From assembly GCA_964446745.1 (NCBI GenBank), contig CAYURR010000005.1:1-36785 (forward strand): DNA of 36,785 nt, in the 5' to 3' direction. This DNA is from CAYURR01 sp964446745 (GTDB taxonomy: Bacteria; Bacillota; Clostridia; Lachnospirales; WQUN01). The translations under genes and the position numbers were made by a program. Under the pieces are notes generated by a model that was not told the DNA's origin, ran no database searches, and worked only from the letters and a program-made list of their open reading frames with translations. This document shows, piece by piece, positions 17,201 to 26,301 of this stretch (positions are counted from its first letter, which is position 1; each line of letters begins with the position of its first letter).

Positions 17201-18874
17201 TTACTTAGTTTTAAGCTTCTCGCTCATTTCCTTATATGTGGCTGTCAGGTAGTTGTTGACGGTTTGAATGCCGATCTTGTCTGCTTCGGCGAGCATCTCG
17301 TCGTAGATCTTGTTGAACTCGGCCTCGTCCTTTGCGAGTGCGACGCGTGGGATGTACTCATCTACAAGCGAACCAAGGTTGTTGTAGATCACGCGTTCGT
17401 CGGTGTCGGCCTTCGGGTAGCACAGGTCAACGATGTTGGACCAGTTGGCTTTCTTTGTTGCGTCCATGAAGATCTGCTTTGTAGCATCAGATGCTGCATC
17501 ATAGAAATATGTGGACTCACGGATATAGTCTGTCGCTGATACTAGGAAGCCAATTTCCTTGAACTCGCTCGGGAAGGTGCCTGCCTCAAGCGCATTCTTC
17601 GGGCGGTCTAACAGCTTGAAGCCGCCGTCGCCGACCTTTTCCCAGTCTGTACCCTCAACACCGAGCTTTGTTACGATCTGGTTCTCGGGTTGCTTTGCCC
17701 AGTGCAGGAACTTGATAGCGGTTTCGGGATCCTTGTTCTTGCGGCTGATGAAGAAGCCCGACCAGCCCGATACGCCGATGGTATAGTTCCATGCATCCGT
17801 GAGCGGCAGCTGTACAAAGCTCGCCTCCGGTACAGCCTTTTGAACGTTTGCGGTGAAGCGTTGCTCATCGTTACCCGCATAGTGGGAGACCATGAACGCC
17901 TTGCCGTTGTTTACATACTGCATGGTCTGCTCGTCGCTCGTGTACGCGAAGTTCTCGTCCAAGATCAAATCGTTCTGCGCGAGCTCAAACAGCAGCTTCA
18001 GGTAATCGCGGTATTTTGGGGAAGAAAGCGAGTATACATAGTTGCCGGATGCATCCTTGGGCATGTACGGATCATATCCGACAAACTGAGCAAGGCCGCT
18101 GTATTCACGCATGTTCAGGACCAGCGGGATCATGTCCGGGTTCTTTTCCTTTACGGACTTCAGCATGTTGATGAAGTCGTCCTTTGAATTGACCTTTGGT
18201 GAGCCGATAGCCTTGTAGATATCGTCTCTCATGTGCAACTGACCGAAGTTCGGGCCGTTTGTGTCGCTCGATAGGATCTCGTCGATCGTGTTGAACTCAT
18301 TCTTCAGCATGTAATACTTGCCGTCCTTTGAGTAGTTCGCGTTCAACAGCTTGACGGTCTCGGGTATCTGCCAGCTCGGTGTGTACTGCGAGATAAGCTC
18401 GTCGAGCGGATAGCAGAGATCGGGATCGGAGAGCTTGTTCAGCTTTGCGGAGCTGCCGACCATGATAACGTCCGGCAGATCGCCCGATGCGATCAACAGG
18501 TTCAACTGCTCGCTGTCTGTGGACTTGGTCATGTCGAAGCTCACGCCTGTGAGACGCTCGACCTCGTTCGGTATGATCCCGTCTTCGAGGCTGTCATACT
18601 CGAGCCAGGTTACATCGGCAAAGAACGAGAACTTGACCTTGTTGTTCGGATCCGGGAACTCCGAATTGGACTGTGTAGCGTCAGCGGTGGTTGTTTCCGC
18701 GGTCGTGGTCTCAGCTTCGGTGTTGGTTTCGGTTGTTGTTTCCGTAGTGGCTTCTGCTGCTGTGGAGCCGCCTGCGCTTTGCGGTGTCGAGGCATTGCCG
18801 CCGGTTTTGCTGCCGCAAGCTGCCATGGACACAAGCATCAACGTAGCGAGTGCACTTGCTAAAAATCGTTTCAT
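17201..18874 (-). CDS. Extracellular sugar-binding lipoprotein of ABC importer
   Basis: A 557-residue protein with a lipoprotein signal: MKRFLASALATLMLVSMAAC, with the lipobox cysteine at position 20. A long Thr/Glu/Ala-rich linker follows to about residue 70 (TTETTTETNTEAETTT), tethering the domain outside the membrane. The mature part matches the large family-1 solute-binding proteins that work with LplB/LplC-type permeases. GGAGG lies eight bases before the ATG, 27 bases after the second permease gene. It delivers an oligosaccharide to the two permeases; the GH2 and GH65 enzymes downstream suggest galacto- or alpha-gluco-oligosaccharides, by inference. Confidence 0.9.
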   Translation of the reverse strand: MKRFLASALATLMLVSMAACGSKTGGNASTPQSAGGSTAAEATTETTTETNTEAETTTAETTTADATQSNSEFPDPNNKVKFSFFADVTWLEYDSLEDGIIPNEVERLTGVSFDMTKSTDSEQLNLLIASGDLPDVIMVGSSAKLNKLSDPDLCYPLDELISQYTPSWQIPETVKLLNANYSKDGKYYMLKNEFNTIDEILSSDTNGPNFGQLHMRDDIYKAIGSPKVNSKDDFINMLKSVKEKNPDMIPLVLNMREYSGLAQFVGYDPYMPKDASGNYVYSLSSPKYRDYLKLLFELAQNDLILDENFAYTSDEQTMQYVNNGKAFMVSHYAGNDEQRFTANVQKAVPEASFVQLPLTDAWNYTIGVSGWSGFFISRKNKDPETAIKFLHWAKQPENQIVTKLGVEGTDWEKVGDGGFKLLDRPKNALEAGTFPSEFKEIGFLVSATDYIRESTYFYDAASDATKQIFMDATKKANWSNIVDLCYPKADTDERVIYNNLGSLVDEYIPRVALAKDEAEFNKIYDEMLAEADKIGIQTVNNYLTATYKEMSEKLKTK

Positions 18875-18901
18875 TACTTCATCCTCCTTTAATTATGTAT
18901 A

Positions 18902-19825
18902 TTAACCCTTTACCGCGCCTAACATAATGCCTTTAACGAAATATTTCTGCAAAAACGGATAAACCATTATGATAGGCAGGACCGCTATAACCATTGCGGC
19001 CATCTGCACGGATTGGGACGTTACTGTACGGTACTTCGAAGACTGCATCAGAGCTGCCGCGGACGATGTATCGACCTGGTTTTTCATGATAACGTCACGC
19101 ATTAGAAATGCGAGTGAGCGCAAGCTCTTGTTTGCCGTGACATAGAATGCGGTATCGGACCATGCGTTCCACTGAGAGACCGCCGCGAATAAGGCGAGTG
19201 TCGCCAAGAGTGGCTTAGTGAGCGGTAGAATGATACGCAGATAGATCGTGAGCTCGTTCGCACCGTCGAGCATAGCGGATTCGTGCAGCTCGGCGGGCAA
19301 TTCGCGGAAGAAGGATATCGCCAATATACAGTAATAGATGCTAAACATCGGCGGTATGACGTAGACGGTAAAGGTATTGAGCATGCCGAGCCCGCGCAAT
19401 GTGAGGTAGTAGGGGATCAGGCCGCCGCTGAAGTACATGCATACGAGCAAAAATGTGTTGTAGAATTTCTTGAACAGCAAATTCGGAAACGACATACCAT
19501 ATGCAACGAGGCATGTAAAGAACACACAGAGACTGGTACCGATGAGTGTCTTGGACACCGAGACCAAGATCGCGAGTATCCACTTCGAATCGGTCAGAAA
19601 CTGCATGTAGTTAGAAAATGTGAACGCGCGCGGCCAGAGATAGATGCCGCCCATGGATGCGTCGATACCGTCATTGAGGGACAGCACGACCGTTAGGTAG
19701 AACGGGTACGCGGTGATAAAGAACACGACTGTCATAAACACCAAGATGAACGTATCGAGAACGCGGTCCTCGACCGTGGGCTTGATGCGGTTTTTTATTG
19801 CCGTTACGGACATGGGATTCACCAA
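18902..19825 (-). CDS. Sugar ABC transporter permease, LplC/YtcP type
   Basis: A 307-residue inner-membrane protein with six predicted helices. The EAA loop that contacts the ATPase is ESAMLDGANELTIYLRIILP. The C terminus YFVKGIMLGAVKG is characteristic of LplC/YtcP permeases. The start could be the GTG at 19825 or the ATG at 19813 (MSVTAIKNRIKP). It pairs with the LplB-type permease 13 bases upstream. No ATPase gene is present, so a shared MsmX/MsmK-type ATPase encoded elsewhere is expected. Confidence 0.9.
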   Translation of the reverse strand: MVNPMSVTAIKNRIKPTVEDRVLDTFILVFMTVVFFITAYPFYLTVVLSLNDGIDASMGGIYLWPRAFTFSNYMQFLTDSKWILAILVSVSKTLIGTSLCVFFTCLVAYGMSFPNLLFKKFYNTFLLVCMYFSGGLIPYYLTLRGLGMLNTFTVYVIPPMFSIYYCILAISFFRELPAELHESAMLDGANELTIYLRIILPLTKPLLATLALFAAVSQWNAWSDTAFYVTANKSLRSLAFLMRDVIMKNQVDTSSAAALMQSSKYRTVTSQSVQMAAMVIAVLPIIMVYPFLQKYFVKGIMLGAVKG

Positions 19826-19838
19826 CCTTTCGCGTTAT

Positions 19839-20756
19839 CTAAAATAGTGAGGAGCCGACGAGCTTCTTTGAGCAATAGTTGGCCGAGAGTACGAGCACCA
19901 GCGACACGAGCGACTGGAACAGACCCGCAGCGGCCGCGTATGAATAACGCCCGAGTCCAAGGCCGCTTTTGTATATGTACACGTCGAGTATTTCAGATTT
20001 ACTTATGTTCATCGTATTACCGAGCATCATGGCCTGATCGAAGTTCGCACCGGAGAGTAAACCTCCGATCGAGAGGATCAACAGCACCGAGATCGCACCC
20101 TTGATGGATGGCAGTGTGATGTGCCAGATGCGCTGCAAGCGGCCCGCGCCGTCTATCTGCGCACTCTCGTATAGTGAAGGGTCGATGCCTGTGATCGCGG
20201 CGAGGTAGATGATCGCGCTCCAGCCCATTTCCTTCCAGGTCTCGCTAAAGATCGCGAGCCCGTAGTAATACTTTGGATCGGTCAGCAGGGGGATGGGCTT
20301 TTTGATAATGCCGAGGGTCATCATGGCCTCATTAAACGCGCCCGAGGATGTGGAAAAGAACACAAACATGATACCCGAGACGATGATCCATGAAATGAAG
20401 TGGGGTAGGTAGCTGACGGTCTGGACGATACGCTTATACTTCTGCTGGCGCATCTCCGATAACATGATCGCGAAGATGATGGCTGCAGGGAATTGAACAA
20501 GCAGTTTTCCGACGCTGATAAATAGGGTGTTGGTCAAAAGGGTGCCGAATTTCCGGTCGAACAGGAATTCCTTAAAGAACTTCAAGCCAACAAATTCGCC
20601 TGTAAAGATGCCCAGAAAACCGCTCTTGATGTCATAGTTTTTGAACGAGATGAGCACACCGGTCATAGGCACCACGCTGAAGATGATCAGGAAAATAAGC
20701 CCCAACCAGATAAACAGATGCATCACGGCCTGCTTTTTAAAAGTCCTGATGAGCAA
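19839..20756 (-). CDS. Sugar ABC transporter permease, LplB type
   Basis: A likely TTG start at 20756 (MLIRTFKKQAVMHLF) has GGGAGGG seven to eight bases upstream; in-frame ATGs at 20786 and 20774 lie before or on that site and lack one of their own. The 305-residue product has six membrane helices and the EAA loop ESAQIDGAGRLQRIWHITLP. The N-terminal SVVPMTGVLISFKNYD and C-terminal SKKLVGSSLF are typical of LplB permeases. It is the first gene of the permease-permease-binding-protein operon, downstream of the AraC gene on the same strand. Confidence 0.88.
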   Translation of the reverse strand: MLIRTFKKQAVMHLFIWLGLIFLIIFSVVPMTGVLISFKNYDIKSGFLGIFTGEFVGLKFFKEFLFDRKFGTLLTNTLFISVGKLLVQFPAAIIFAIMLSEMRQQKYKRIVQTVSYLPHFISWIIVSGIMFVFFSTSSGAFNEAMMTLGIIKKPIPLLTDPKYYYGLAIFSETWKEMGWSAIIYLAAITGIDPSLYESAQIDGAGRLQRIWHITLPSIKGAISVLLILSIGGLLSGANFDQAMMLGNTMNISKSEILDVYIYKSGLGLGRYSYAAAAGLFQSLVSLVLVLSANYCSKKLVGSSLF

Positions 20757-20777
20757 ACAAAATCCCTCCCTCATGAA

Positions 20778-20810
20778 ATATTCCATATAATTGATATAGA
20801 ATATATTCCA
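20778..20810 (-). promoter_or_regulatory. Candidate AraC-site region before the ABC operon
   Basis: ATATTCCA occurs twice in direct orientation (20778-20785 and 20803-20810), 25 bp apart, and a 10-bp palindrome GAATATATTC covers 20799-20808. On the minus strand a TTGGAA hexamer is followed after 16 bases by TATATG, which may be the promoter. AraC-type regulators bind direct repeats close to the -35, and the regulator gene is immediately upstream. Confidence 0.3.
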
Positions 20811-20846
20811 AGAGGAAGGGATTGTAAATGAAAAAACCCGAACGAC

Positions 20847-21776
20847 TTACACATTTCCGACATCAACAATATCTGTCAGCTGTGTGAGCAAGCGCATACG
20901 CACGAGCGAAGGCGGTTCGTTTTCAAACTTTTTCATCGTATGTGAAAAGTAATTGGCATTCTTAAATCCGACCATCAGTGCGATGTCTTCGAGCGCGAGT
21001 GCGGTGTTTAGCATGAGCTTTTTAGCCTTTGCGAGACGGTAACGCGCGATGTACTCGACCAAATGCTCGCCCGTAAGCTTTTTGAACACACGGCTCGTGT
21101 GATCGGGGCTTAATCCCACATGTTCTGCGATGTCCGACACCTGCAGCGCCTCGCCAAAGCGCTCAGACACAAATTCCTTAATCCGAGCGACGATCTCATG
21201 ATGATATGATGACATATAACTCTGAGCATTCACATTTACAGTCTCGGCATAGATCGCATCGAGTATCGTCAAAAGCAGCGCCTTTGCGGTGAGCTCCCAA
21301 CCCGCGTAATGCTGCACATAGGCCCGGTACAGCGATTTCATGGCGTTGCGGGCCTTTTCCGGGTTTTTCATCGCGATGTGCTCGGGAAAGGTGTAGCCGT
21401 TTTCGAATACGGGATTGTTTCGCACATGCTCCCTGTCGAGCTCCATGCCAAACAGGCGGATGTAATGTTTATTGATATCATAGTAGTCCGCGAGCATATC
21501 AAAGTCCTCCCTGTAGAAGAAATCAAAATGCACGAAGTAGATGTTTGCGCAGGTGTCTACCCAGAAGTTGTGGGAGGTATCGGGCGGTATCAGACATATG
21601 CTGTTGGGTTTTATCGTGTGCTTCCTGCCGCCCAGACTTAGAAACGCCTCGCCCGACATGCACATCATCAACTCGTGATCGTATATCCTGCGGGGCTGGT
21701 GCTTCCAAGAATCGTTGTGCTGCAAGCCCACCTCGCGCACGCACGGGTTTATCTCTGTAATGCGGTGGTGATGCAT
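20847..21776 (-). CDS. AraC-family transcriptional regulator of sugar operon
   Basis: The start at 21776 (MHHHRITEINPC) has AAGGAGG six bases upstream. The 309-residue protein has an N-terminal cupin sensor (HDHELMMCMSGEAFL-type pattern; SICLIPPDTSHNFW) and two C-terminal helix-turn-helices. The first is LQVSDIAEHVGLSPDHTSRVF and the second LEDIALMVGFKNANYFSHTM, both well preserved. This sugar-sensing type activates neighbouring uptake genes, and it lies directly before the ABC operon on the same strand. It diverges from the RT-nitrilase gene. Confidence 0.88.
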   Translation of the reverse strand: MHHHRITEINPCVREVGLQHNDSWKHQPRRIYDHELMMCMSGEAFLSLGGRKHTIKPNSICLIPPDTSHNFWVDTCANIYFVHFDFFYREDFDMLADYYDINKHYIRLFGMELDREHVRNNPVFENGYTFPEHIAMKNPEKARNAMKSLYRAYVQHYAGWELTAKALLLTILDAIYAETVNVNAQSYMSSYHHEIVARIKEFVSERFGEALQVSDIAEHVGLSPDHTSRVFKKLTGEHLVEYIARYRLAKAKKLMLNTALALEDIALMVGFKNANYFSHTMKKFENEPPSLVRMRLLTQLTDIVDVGNV

Positions 21777-21812
21777 GGGGGACCTCCTTGGGGGGGGATG
21801 TGTGTGATGTTT

Positions 21813-21835
21813 ATTATAGCACAAAATCTACGGAA
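21813..21835 (-). promoter_or_regulatory. Extended -10 promoter of the AraC gene
   Basis: On the minus strand TGCTATAAT forms an extended -10 (TATAAT at 21813-21818). The -35 region has no good match, as is usual for TGn promoters. The leader to the ATG is about 30 bases and contains a run of eight C residues (21790-21797). Confidence 0.5.
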
Positions 21836-21922
21836 GGGTTCTGCGATGGGGGAGTTAACTAATACTTGATAACATACATAAGGATGTAACAAAATTGTAA
21901 TGAATATTCTGTATACAATGCC

Positions 21923-21951
21923 TTGACATGCATGGGTCTAATTGTTAGTGT
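21923..21951 (+). promoter_or_regulatory. Possible promoter of the RT-nitrilase gene
   Basis: A perfect -35 hexamer TTGACA (21923-21928) is followed at 17 bp by a poor -10, TAGTGT (21946-21951). It lies shortly before the GGAGG ribosome binding site. Low basal expression would fit a defence gene. Confidence 0.35.
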
Positions 21952-21978
21952 GTTCAATAAAACACTGGAGGAATAGCA

Positions 21979-24900
21979 ATGGATATATCTGAGCAACTTG
22001 AAAGAGCATACAAAAAGCTTAAGGCCAGTGTCTATTTTGATAAGACGCAGTTGATACTTCGTGATAAAGTCGTGGAATATGAAGAAATTAATGATTTACC
22101 AAGACGGTTTTATGAAATTGCGGCTATTCTAACAAATGATGATAACGAAAAATGGAAGCAGTATCAAAATGATTTATTAGGTACTATTGATGTTCTTGAG
22201 TTTCCTAAAAAGTTATCCAAAGATAATAAGGGCAAAATTATTGTCAATGAATCAGCCGATGAGGTCGTGGTAGATGAACTACAACATTTTATTGATATTG
22301 ACGTTGAAGGACAAATTTTGGGTGTTTTCTGGATTTTGACTATTGGTATATTATTGGATAAAGAAGTCTATGAGCATTCATATGGAAACCGATTAAAAAG
22401 AAACCTGATAAAAGAAGATACCAATCAAACAACATTTTCACCTTACCTTTTCAAACCATATTTTGAACAATACGAGAGCTGGCGTAATAATGCACTGTCG
22501 TACGCAGAAAAGTGTATTGATAACAAACAAGATGTCTTTATATTTACTATGGATTTTAAAAGGTTCTTTTATAGCGTCAAGATAACTGAGGATCAATTTG
22601 ACAACTTTTTTGCAAATTATAGTGAAGGTAGTAATGAGGAAAAGGCAAACTTACTTGCGATTAAAAGAATAAACAAGTTTGTATTTAAAGTTATGAAAAG
22701 ATATTCTAAGGAAGTAAAATGGGAGCATAACAAGGATGTTTTTTTACCTATCGGATTTTTTCCTTCGAATATTATATCAAATTGGTACTTGGGTGAATTT
22801 GATTCTGCTATTTCCAATCGATGGAATCCGGTTTATTATGGCAGATATGTAGATGATATTATAATTGTTGATAAAATAGAGAAAAATAGTGAAATATATA
22901 AAAAAGCAAAAGATAATAGTCTTACACAAGAGGAGGTTATAAATTATTTTCTTTGCCGTTGCCGCGCGAATAGTAATTCTATATGTGAGATGAATTTGGG
23001 GCTGCTTGTTGAATTATCAATAAAAGAAAAAAAGATACTGTTTGATAATGATCAATTGAAAAAAGTAGCTTACAAAATAAATAATAGTGTTTTGCATAAT
23101 AAAAATGCCCGAATTGTTGTTCAAAACGATAAAGTAAAGGTGTTTTATTTTAAAGCAGGGGGTTCTAAGGCAGTAATAAATAATTTTCGCAAAACAGTTA
23201 ATGAAAATAAAAGTGAATTTAGGTATATGCCTGATGATAATGCGATTTTGCATGATTGTGAGTATAGCGAGATTTATGAGCTAAAAAGAGATGACTCTGT
23301 AAACAAATTTCGAAGTATAGATAGCGTTTCAATTAATAAATATTCGCTGTCAAAGTTTTTAGGGAAATATCGTAGCGTTAGTTGTCTGATAAAGGACAAA
23401 AGAGAAAGTAAATTTGAGAGTGATATTCTAAAAATATTTACAACTAAGGTTATTGTTGACGGTTTTATATTTTGGGAGCGAGTAATTGAAATATTAATTT
23501 TAAATGATAACTTTGAGTTGGCATTTGAATTTATTAAGAAGATAGTAATAACATGTTCTAAAATTCGTATATCAAATCATCCCAATTCAGAAAAGCTTCA
23601 AAGCACCATGATAAAACATCTGCATTCGTCATATGTAAGGGTGCTGTCTTTGAGCTGGGGAGCGAAAGCGGAAAGAAATGTAATCAAGGTAAGTAAACTA
23701 ATACAAGATAATATACTTGTAAATTTACATAGCAGCTTCGAAAAGGCTGAAATGCTTAGGTGTAGGCAAAATTACTGCGTTTCGAGAATGTGCAACAAGT
23801 ACGTTTTACCTTCTCTTATCGATATTATTATTGGAACAACGGATGAGTACATTAGTAATTTCAGAGAAGATTTTAATGACAAAAGTCAAATTAATTTGTC
23901 TGATTTCAACAGTTTCATTAAATATGCAAAACACTTTAAATTGAAAAATGAATATATTTATTACCCCTATCTAATAACTTTACAAGAATTAGAAATGTGC
24001 TTGTATATTAAACAAATATATAAAAAGATACAAACGGCTTCTCTCGATTTAGAACGTTTAAAAAAATTGTATGTATCAATAAATTACCGAACTAAAGGTA
24101 GCGGTCAACTAGAAAATGTATCTAAGGCAAATATTACATTTCCTAATAATGCTAAAGAAATAAAACTGCATGCCAACCAAGTAAGATCAGATAATAAATT
24201 AAGTGGTACATACAGCATAGCAATTGCGAATGCAAAACTCGAGAGCTCTAATTTATTAGGTGTGCTAACAGACAAGCCTATTCGATCTTATAAACGCTAT
24301 CAAAAGCTTGCAAGCATAGTGAAACAGGCGATTAAGGAAAAAGCCGAAGTATTAATTATGCCTGAAGCGTATGTACCTTTTGAGTGGCTACAGATTTTGG
24401 CTCGCACTGCATCGAAAAATAAAATGGCGATAATCACAGGTGTTGAACATATAAAAGTTGAACATATAAAAACAGAATATGACAAAATAATGAACTACAC
24501 TGCAGTTATCCTCCCGTACATTGAAACAAACGGGGGTTGCTCTTCTCATATTATTTTACATAATAAAGTTCATTATTCCCCTGAAGAAAAACGCATAATT
24601 GAGGGTTACGGTTGCAAATATGTTAAAGGTGATTCATATGATTTGATATGCTACAACGATCTTTGGTTTTCGGTATATTGCTGTTTTGAATTATCCTCAA
24701 TAACTGACAGGTCCTTATTTGCCACATATACGGATGCAACGATAGCTGTAGAATGGAATCAAGACACGAATTATTATAGCAACATCATCGAATCGCTTGG
24801 CCGTGATTTACATTGTTATTGTATTCAAGTAAATACTTCTGACTATGGAGATAGCAGAATAGTAAAGCCGTCTAGAACAGAAGAAAAGGACATTGTCAGA

Positions 24901-25104
24901 ACAAAAGGCGGTAGAAACGATACTGTTTTAATGAGTGAGATAGATGTTTATGCTTTACGAAAATTTCAAATAAAAGAATTTGAATTACAAAAGGATGATA
25001 AATCGTTTAAGCCTACGCCTCCCGATTTTGATAGAAAAATCGTAAAGAAGAAAATAGATAAGGAATTATGGGAATACATAAAAAGTAATTTTAACGGTGT
25101 TTGA
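21979..25104 (+). CDS. Reverse transcriptase-nitrilase fusion (DRT1-like defence protein)
   Basis: A 1041-residue two-domain protein. The N-terminal half is an RT of the Unknown Group/Abi-like lineage. Motif A is FTMDFKRFFYSV (Asp192), motif B is LPIGFFPSNIISNWYLGEFD and the catalytic YVDD box spans residues 290-293 (GRYVDDIIIV). A helical middle region spans about 400-760. The C-terminal domain is a carbon-nitrogen hydrolase with a full Glu-Lys-Cys triad: Glu796 in LIMPEAYVPF, Lys863 in HNKVHYSPEE and Cys902 in YCCFELSS. RT-nitrilase fusions are the defence-associated RT type 1 architecture known to protect against phages; the subgroup is not settled here. GGAGG is seven bases before the ATG. 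The gene is markedly AT-rich compared with both neighbours and stands alone among sugar genes, suggesting horizontal arrival. No retron-type ncRNA was recognised. Confidence 0.88.
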   Translation: MDISEQLERAYKKLKASVYFDKTQLILRDKVVEYEEINDLPRRFYEIAAILTNDDNEKWKQYQNDLLGTIDVLEFPKKLSKDNKGKIIVNESADEVVVDELQHFIDIDVEGQILGVFWILTIGILLDKEVYEHSYGNRLKRNLIKEDTNQTTFSPYLFKPYFEQYESWRNNALSYAEKCIDNKQDVFIFTMDFKRFFYSVKITEDQFDNFFANYSEGSNEEKANLLAIKRINKFVFKVMKRYSKEVKWEHNKDVFLPIGFFPSNIISNWYLGEFDSAISNRWNPVYYGRYVDDIIIVDKIEKNSEIYKKAKDNSLTQEEVINYFLCRCRANSNSICEMNLGLLVELSIKEKKILFDNDQLKKVAYKINNSVLHNKNARIVVQNDKVKVFYFKAGGSKAVINNFRKTVNENKSEFRYMPDDNAILHDCEYSEIYELKRDDSVNKFRSIDSVSINKYSLSKFLGKYRSVSCLIKDKRESKFESDILKIFTTKVIVDGFIFWERVIEILILNDNFELAFEFIKKIVITCSKIRISNHPNSEKLQSTMIKHLHSSYVRVLSLSWGAKAERNVIKVSKLIQDNILVNLHSSFEKAEMLRCRQNYCVSRMCNKYVLPSLIDIIIGTTDEYISNFREDFNDKSQINLSDFNSFIKYAKHFKLKNEYIYYPYLITLQELEMCLYIKQIYKKIQTASLDLERLKKLYVSINYRTKGSGQLENVSKANITFPNNAKEIKLHANQVRSDNKLSGTYSIAIANAKLESSNLLGVLTDKPIRSYKRYQKLASIVKQAIKEKAEVLIMPEAYVPFEWLQILARTASKNKMAIITGVEHIKVEHIKTEYDKIMNYTAVILPYIETNGGCSSHIILHNKVHYSPEEKRIIEGYGCKYVKGDSYDLICYNDLWFSVYCCFELSSITDRSLFATYTDATIAVEWNQDTNYYSNIIESLGRDLHCYCIQVNTSDYGDSRIVKPSRTEEKDIVRTKGGRNDTVLMSEIDVYALRKFQIKEFELQKDDKSFKPTPPDFDRKIVKKKIDKELWEYIKSNFNGV
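24442..24471 (+). repeat. 15-bp tandem duplication inside the RT-nitrilase gene
   Basis: GTTGAACATATAAAA occurs twice head to tail, duplicating VEHIK in frame within the nitrilase domain (EHIKVEHIKTEYD), between the catalytic Glu and Lys. It keeps the reading frame and lengthens a surface loop. Confidence 0.85.
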
Positions 25105-25130
25105 CATATAATCTTAGCTGATCAAGAATG

Positions 25131-25170
25131 GGGCCGGACACCGGCAACGTGAAAATGACGACACCGGCCC
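25131..25170. terminator. G+C-rich hairpin between convergent RT and Gfo/Idh genes
   Basis: GGGCCGG (25131-25137) pairs with CCGGCCC (25164-25170); a second small hairpin, GTCTC/GAGAC, lies at 25172-25188. The position between two convergent genes suggests termination, though no T-run follows. The G+C-rich tract abruptly ends the AT-rich gene and may mark the island's boundary. Confidence 0.35.
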
Positions 25171-25194
25171 GGTCTCCATGATCGAGACGTACTA

Positions 25195-26271
25195 TTAGCT
25201 GCACAGAACATATCTTTTCTCTCTATCCGACTCCAAAATCGCATCAATAATCCCACAGCACTTAAGGCCGTCTTCAAAGGTCGGATATCTTCCATTTCCG
25301 GTTAGGAGGTCATGGAACAGCAAGGTAAAGCTATCCGACTGTACAAATGCGTGAGGCCATTTATAATCAAAAGGGAGTATCTCGACTGCGCTTATGCGCT
25401 TATATTGCCGTTCGTTTGGAAACTTTCCAGGTATATGAACGAGCAGATCGTTGAGATTATTCTTTTCCCAGCGCACATTGCCCTTTGTACCGTGTATCTC
25501 GAATACCAAGCCGCCGCCACCGCCGGAAACCCTTGAAAGCTCGAACGATCCAAGCGCAAGATTAGAAAATCTTGCATTAAACAGATATAGTTCACTCGCG
25601 GTGGTGGTGACGAGACTATCCCCGGACGGGCGTTGCTTGCCATAAACCTCACCCATGCCACAGACCTCTTTGAATTCAAGACCCATATAAAGGCACAAGT
25701 CAATCAGATGCGTGCCCAAATCTCCCAACACGCCGCTAGGGCTTGTTTTATCGTCGAGCCTCCAATTCATCCCGCCTGCGGTATCGACAGCCCAGTCCAT
25801 CGTAAATGAAGCATGCACATGACGGATTTCACCGAGCTCACCGCTTTTAAGCAATTGCTTTATGCAGCGGATGGCATGCATATATCGATGATTTGTACAT
25901 ACGGCAGATGCTATATTCGTATCCCGCATAAGCTTGACCAGCTCGGAGGCTTGAGTCGCGTTATTCGAAAGCGGCTTTTCGCATATCACACGCTTTCCGT
26001 TTTCAAGAGCCGCCTTCGCGATAGGGTAGTGCAGATAATCGTATGCGGATATATCGATCACATCTATGTCGGGTCTTTCGACAACCCGTTGCCAGTCTGT
26101 TTCATATTCATTCCAGCCGAGTTCCTCGGTGCGGGCGGCTGTTATACCTCGAGAACAAATGACAGCCTTTTCCACCTTCACGTCATTGTAAAACTCATTT
26201 ATCCTGTCATAGCCATATGTATGCCACTTGCCCATTGTACCGCTGCCGATGATGCCGATCCTATATCTCAT
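25195..26271 (-). CDS. Gfo/Idh/MocA-family oxidoreductase
   Basis: The start at 26271 (MRYRIGIIGSGTMGKWH) has GGGAG nine bases upstream. In the 358-residue protein the N-terminal Rossmann fold binds NAD(P) through GIIGSGTMG. CEKPLSNNATQASEL is the conserved EKP motif, whose lysine acts in catalysis. The C-terminal alpha/beta domain contains LGDLGTHLIDLCLYMG, with the histidine that serves the active site in the family. Members oxidise or reduce sugars, inositols and sugar acids. It is downstream of the amidohydrolase gene on the same strand, but a palindromic repeat now separates them. Confidence 0.87.
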   Translation of the reverse strand: MRYRIGIIGSGTMGKWHTYGYDRINEFYNDVKVEKAVICSRGITAARTEELGWNEYETDWQRVVERPDIDVIDISAYDYLHYPIAKAALENGKRVICEKPLSNNATQASELVKLMRDTNIASAVCTNHRYMHAIRCIKQLLKSGELGEIRHVHASFTMDWAVDTAGGMNWRLDDKTSPSGVLGDLGTHLIDLCLYMGLEFKEVCGMGEVYGKQRPSGDSLVTTTASELYLFNARFSNLALGSFELSRVSGGGGGLVFEIHGTKGNVRWEKNNLNDLLVHIPGKFPNERQYKRISAVEILPFDYKWPHAFVQSDSFTLLFHDLLTGNGRYPTFEDGLKCCGIIDAILESDREKRYVLCS

Positions 26272-26301
26272 ATACAAATTCTCCCTTATGTATACAAATA
26301 T

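Noticed and set aside
21790..21797. Run of eight G residues as a phase-variable switch of the AraC gene
   Set aside because: It lies in the untranslated leader upstream of the ribosome binding site, and one sequence cannot show length variation.
21979..25104. Retron or group II intron reverse transcriptase
   Set aside because: No msr/msd-like RNA or intron domain V structure was seen next to it, and the C-terminal nitrilase domain points to the defence-associated RT class.
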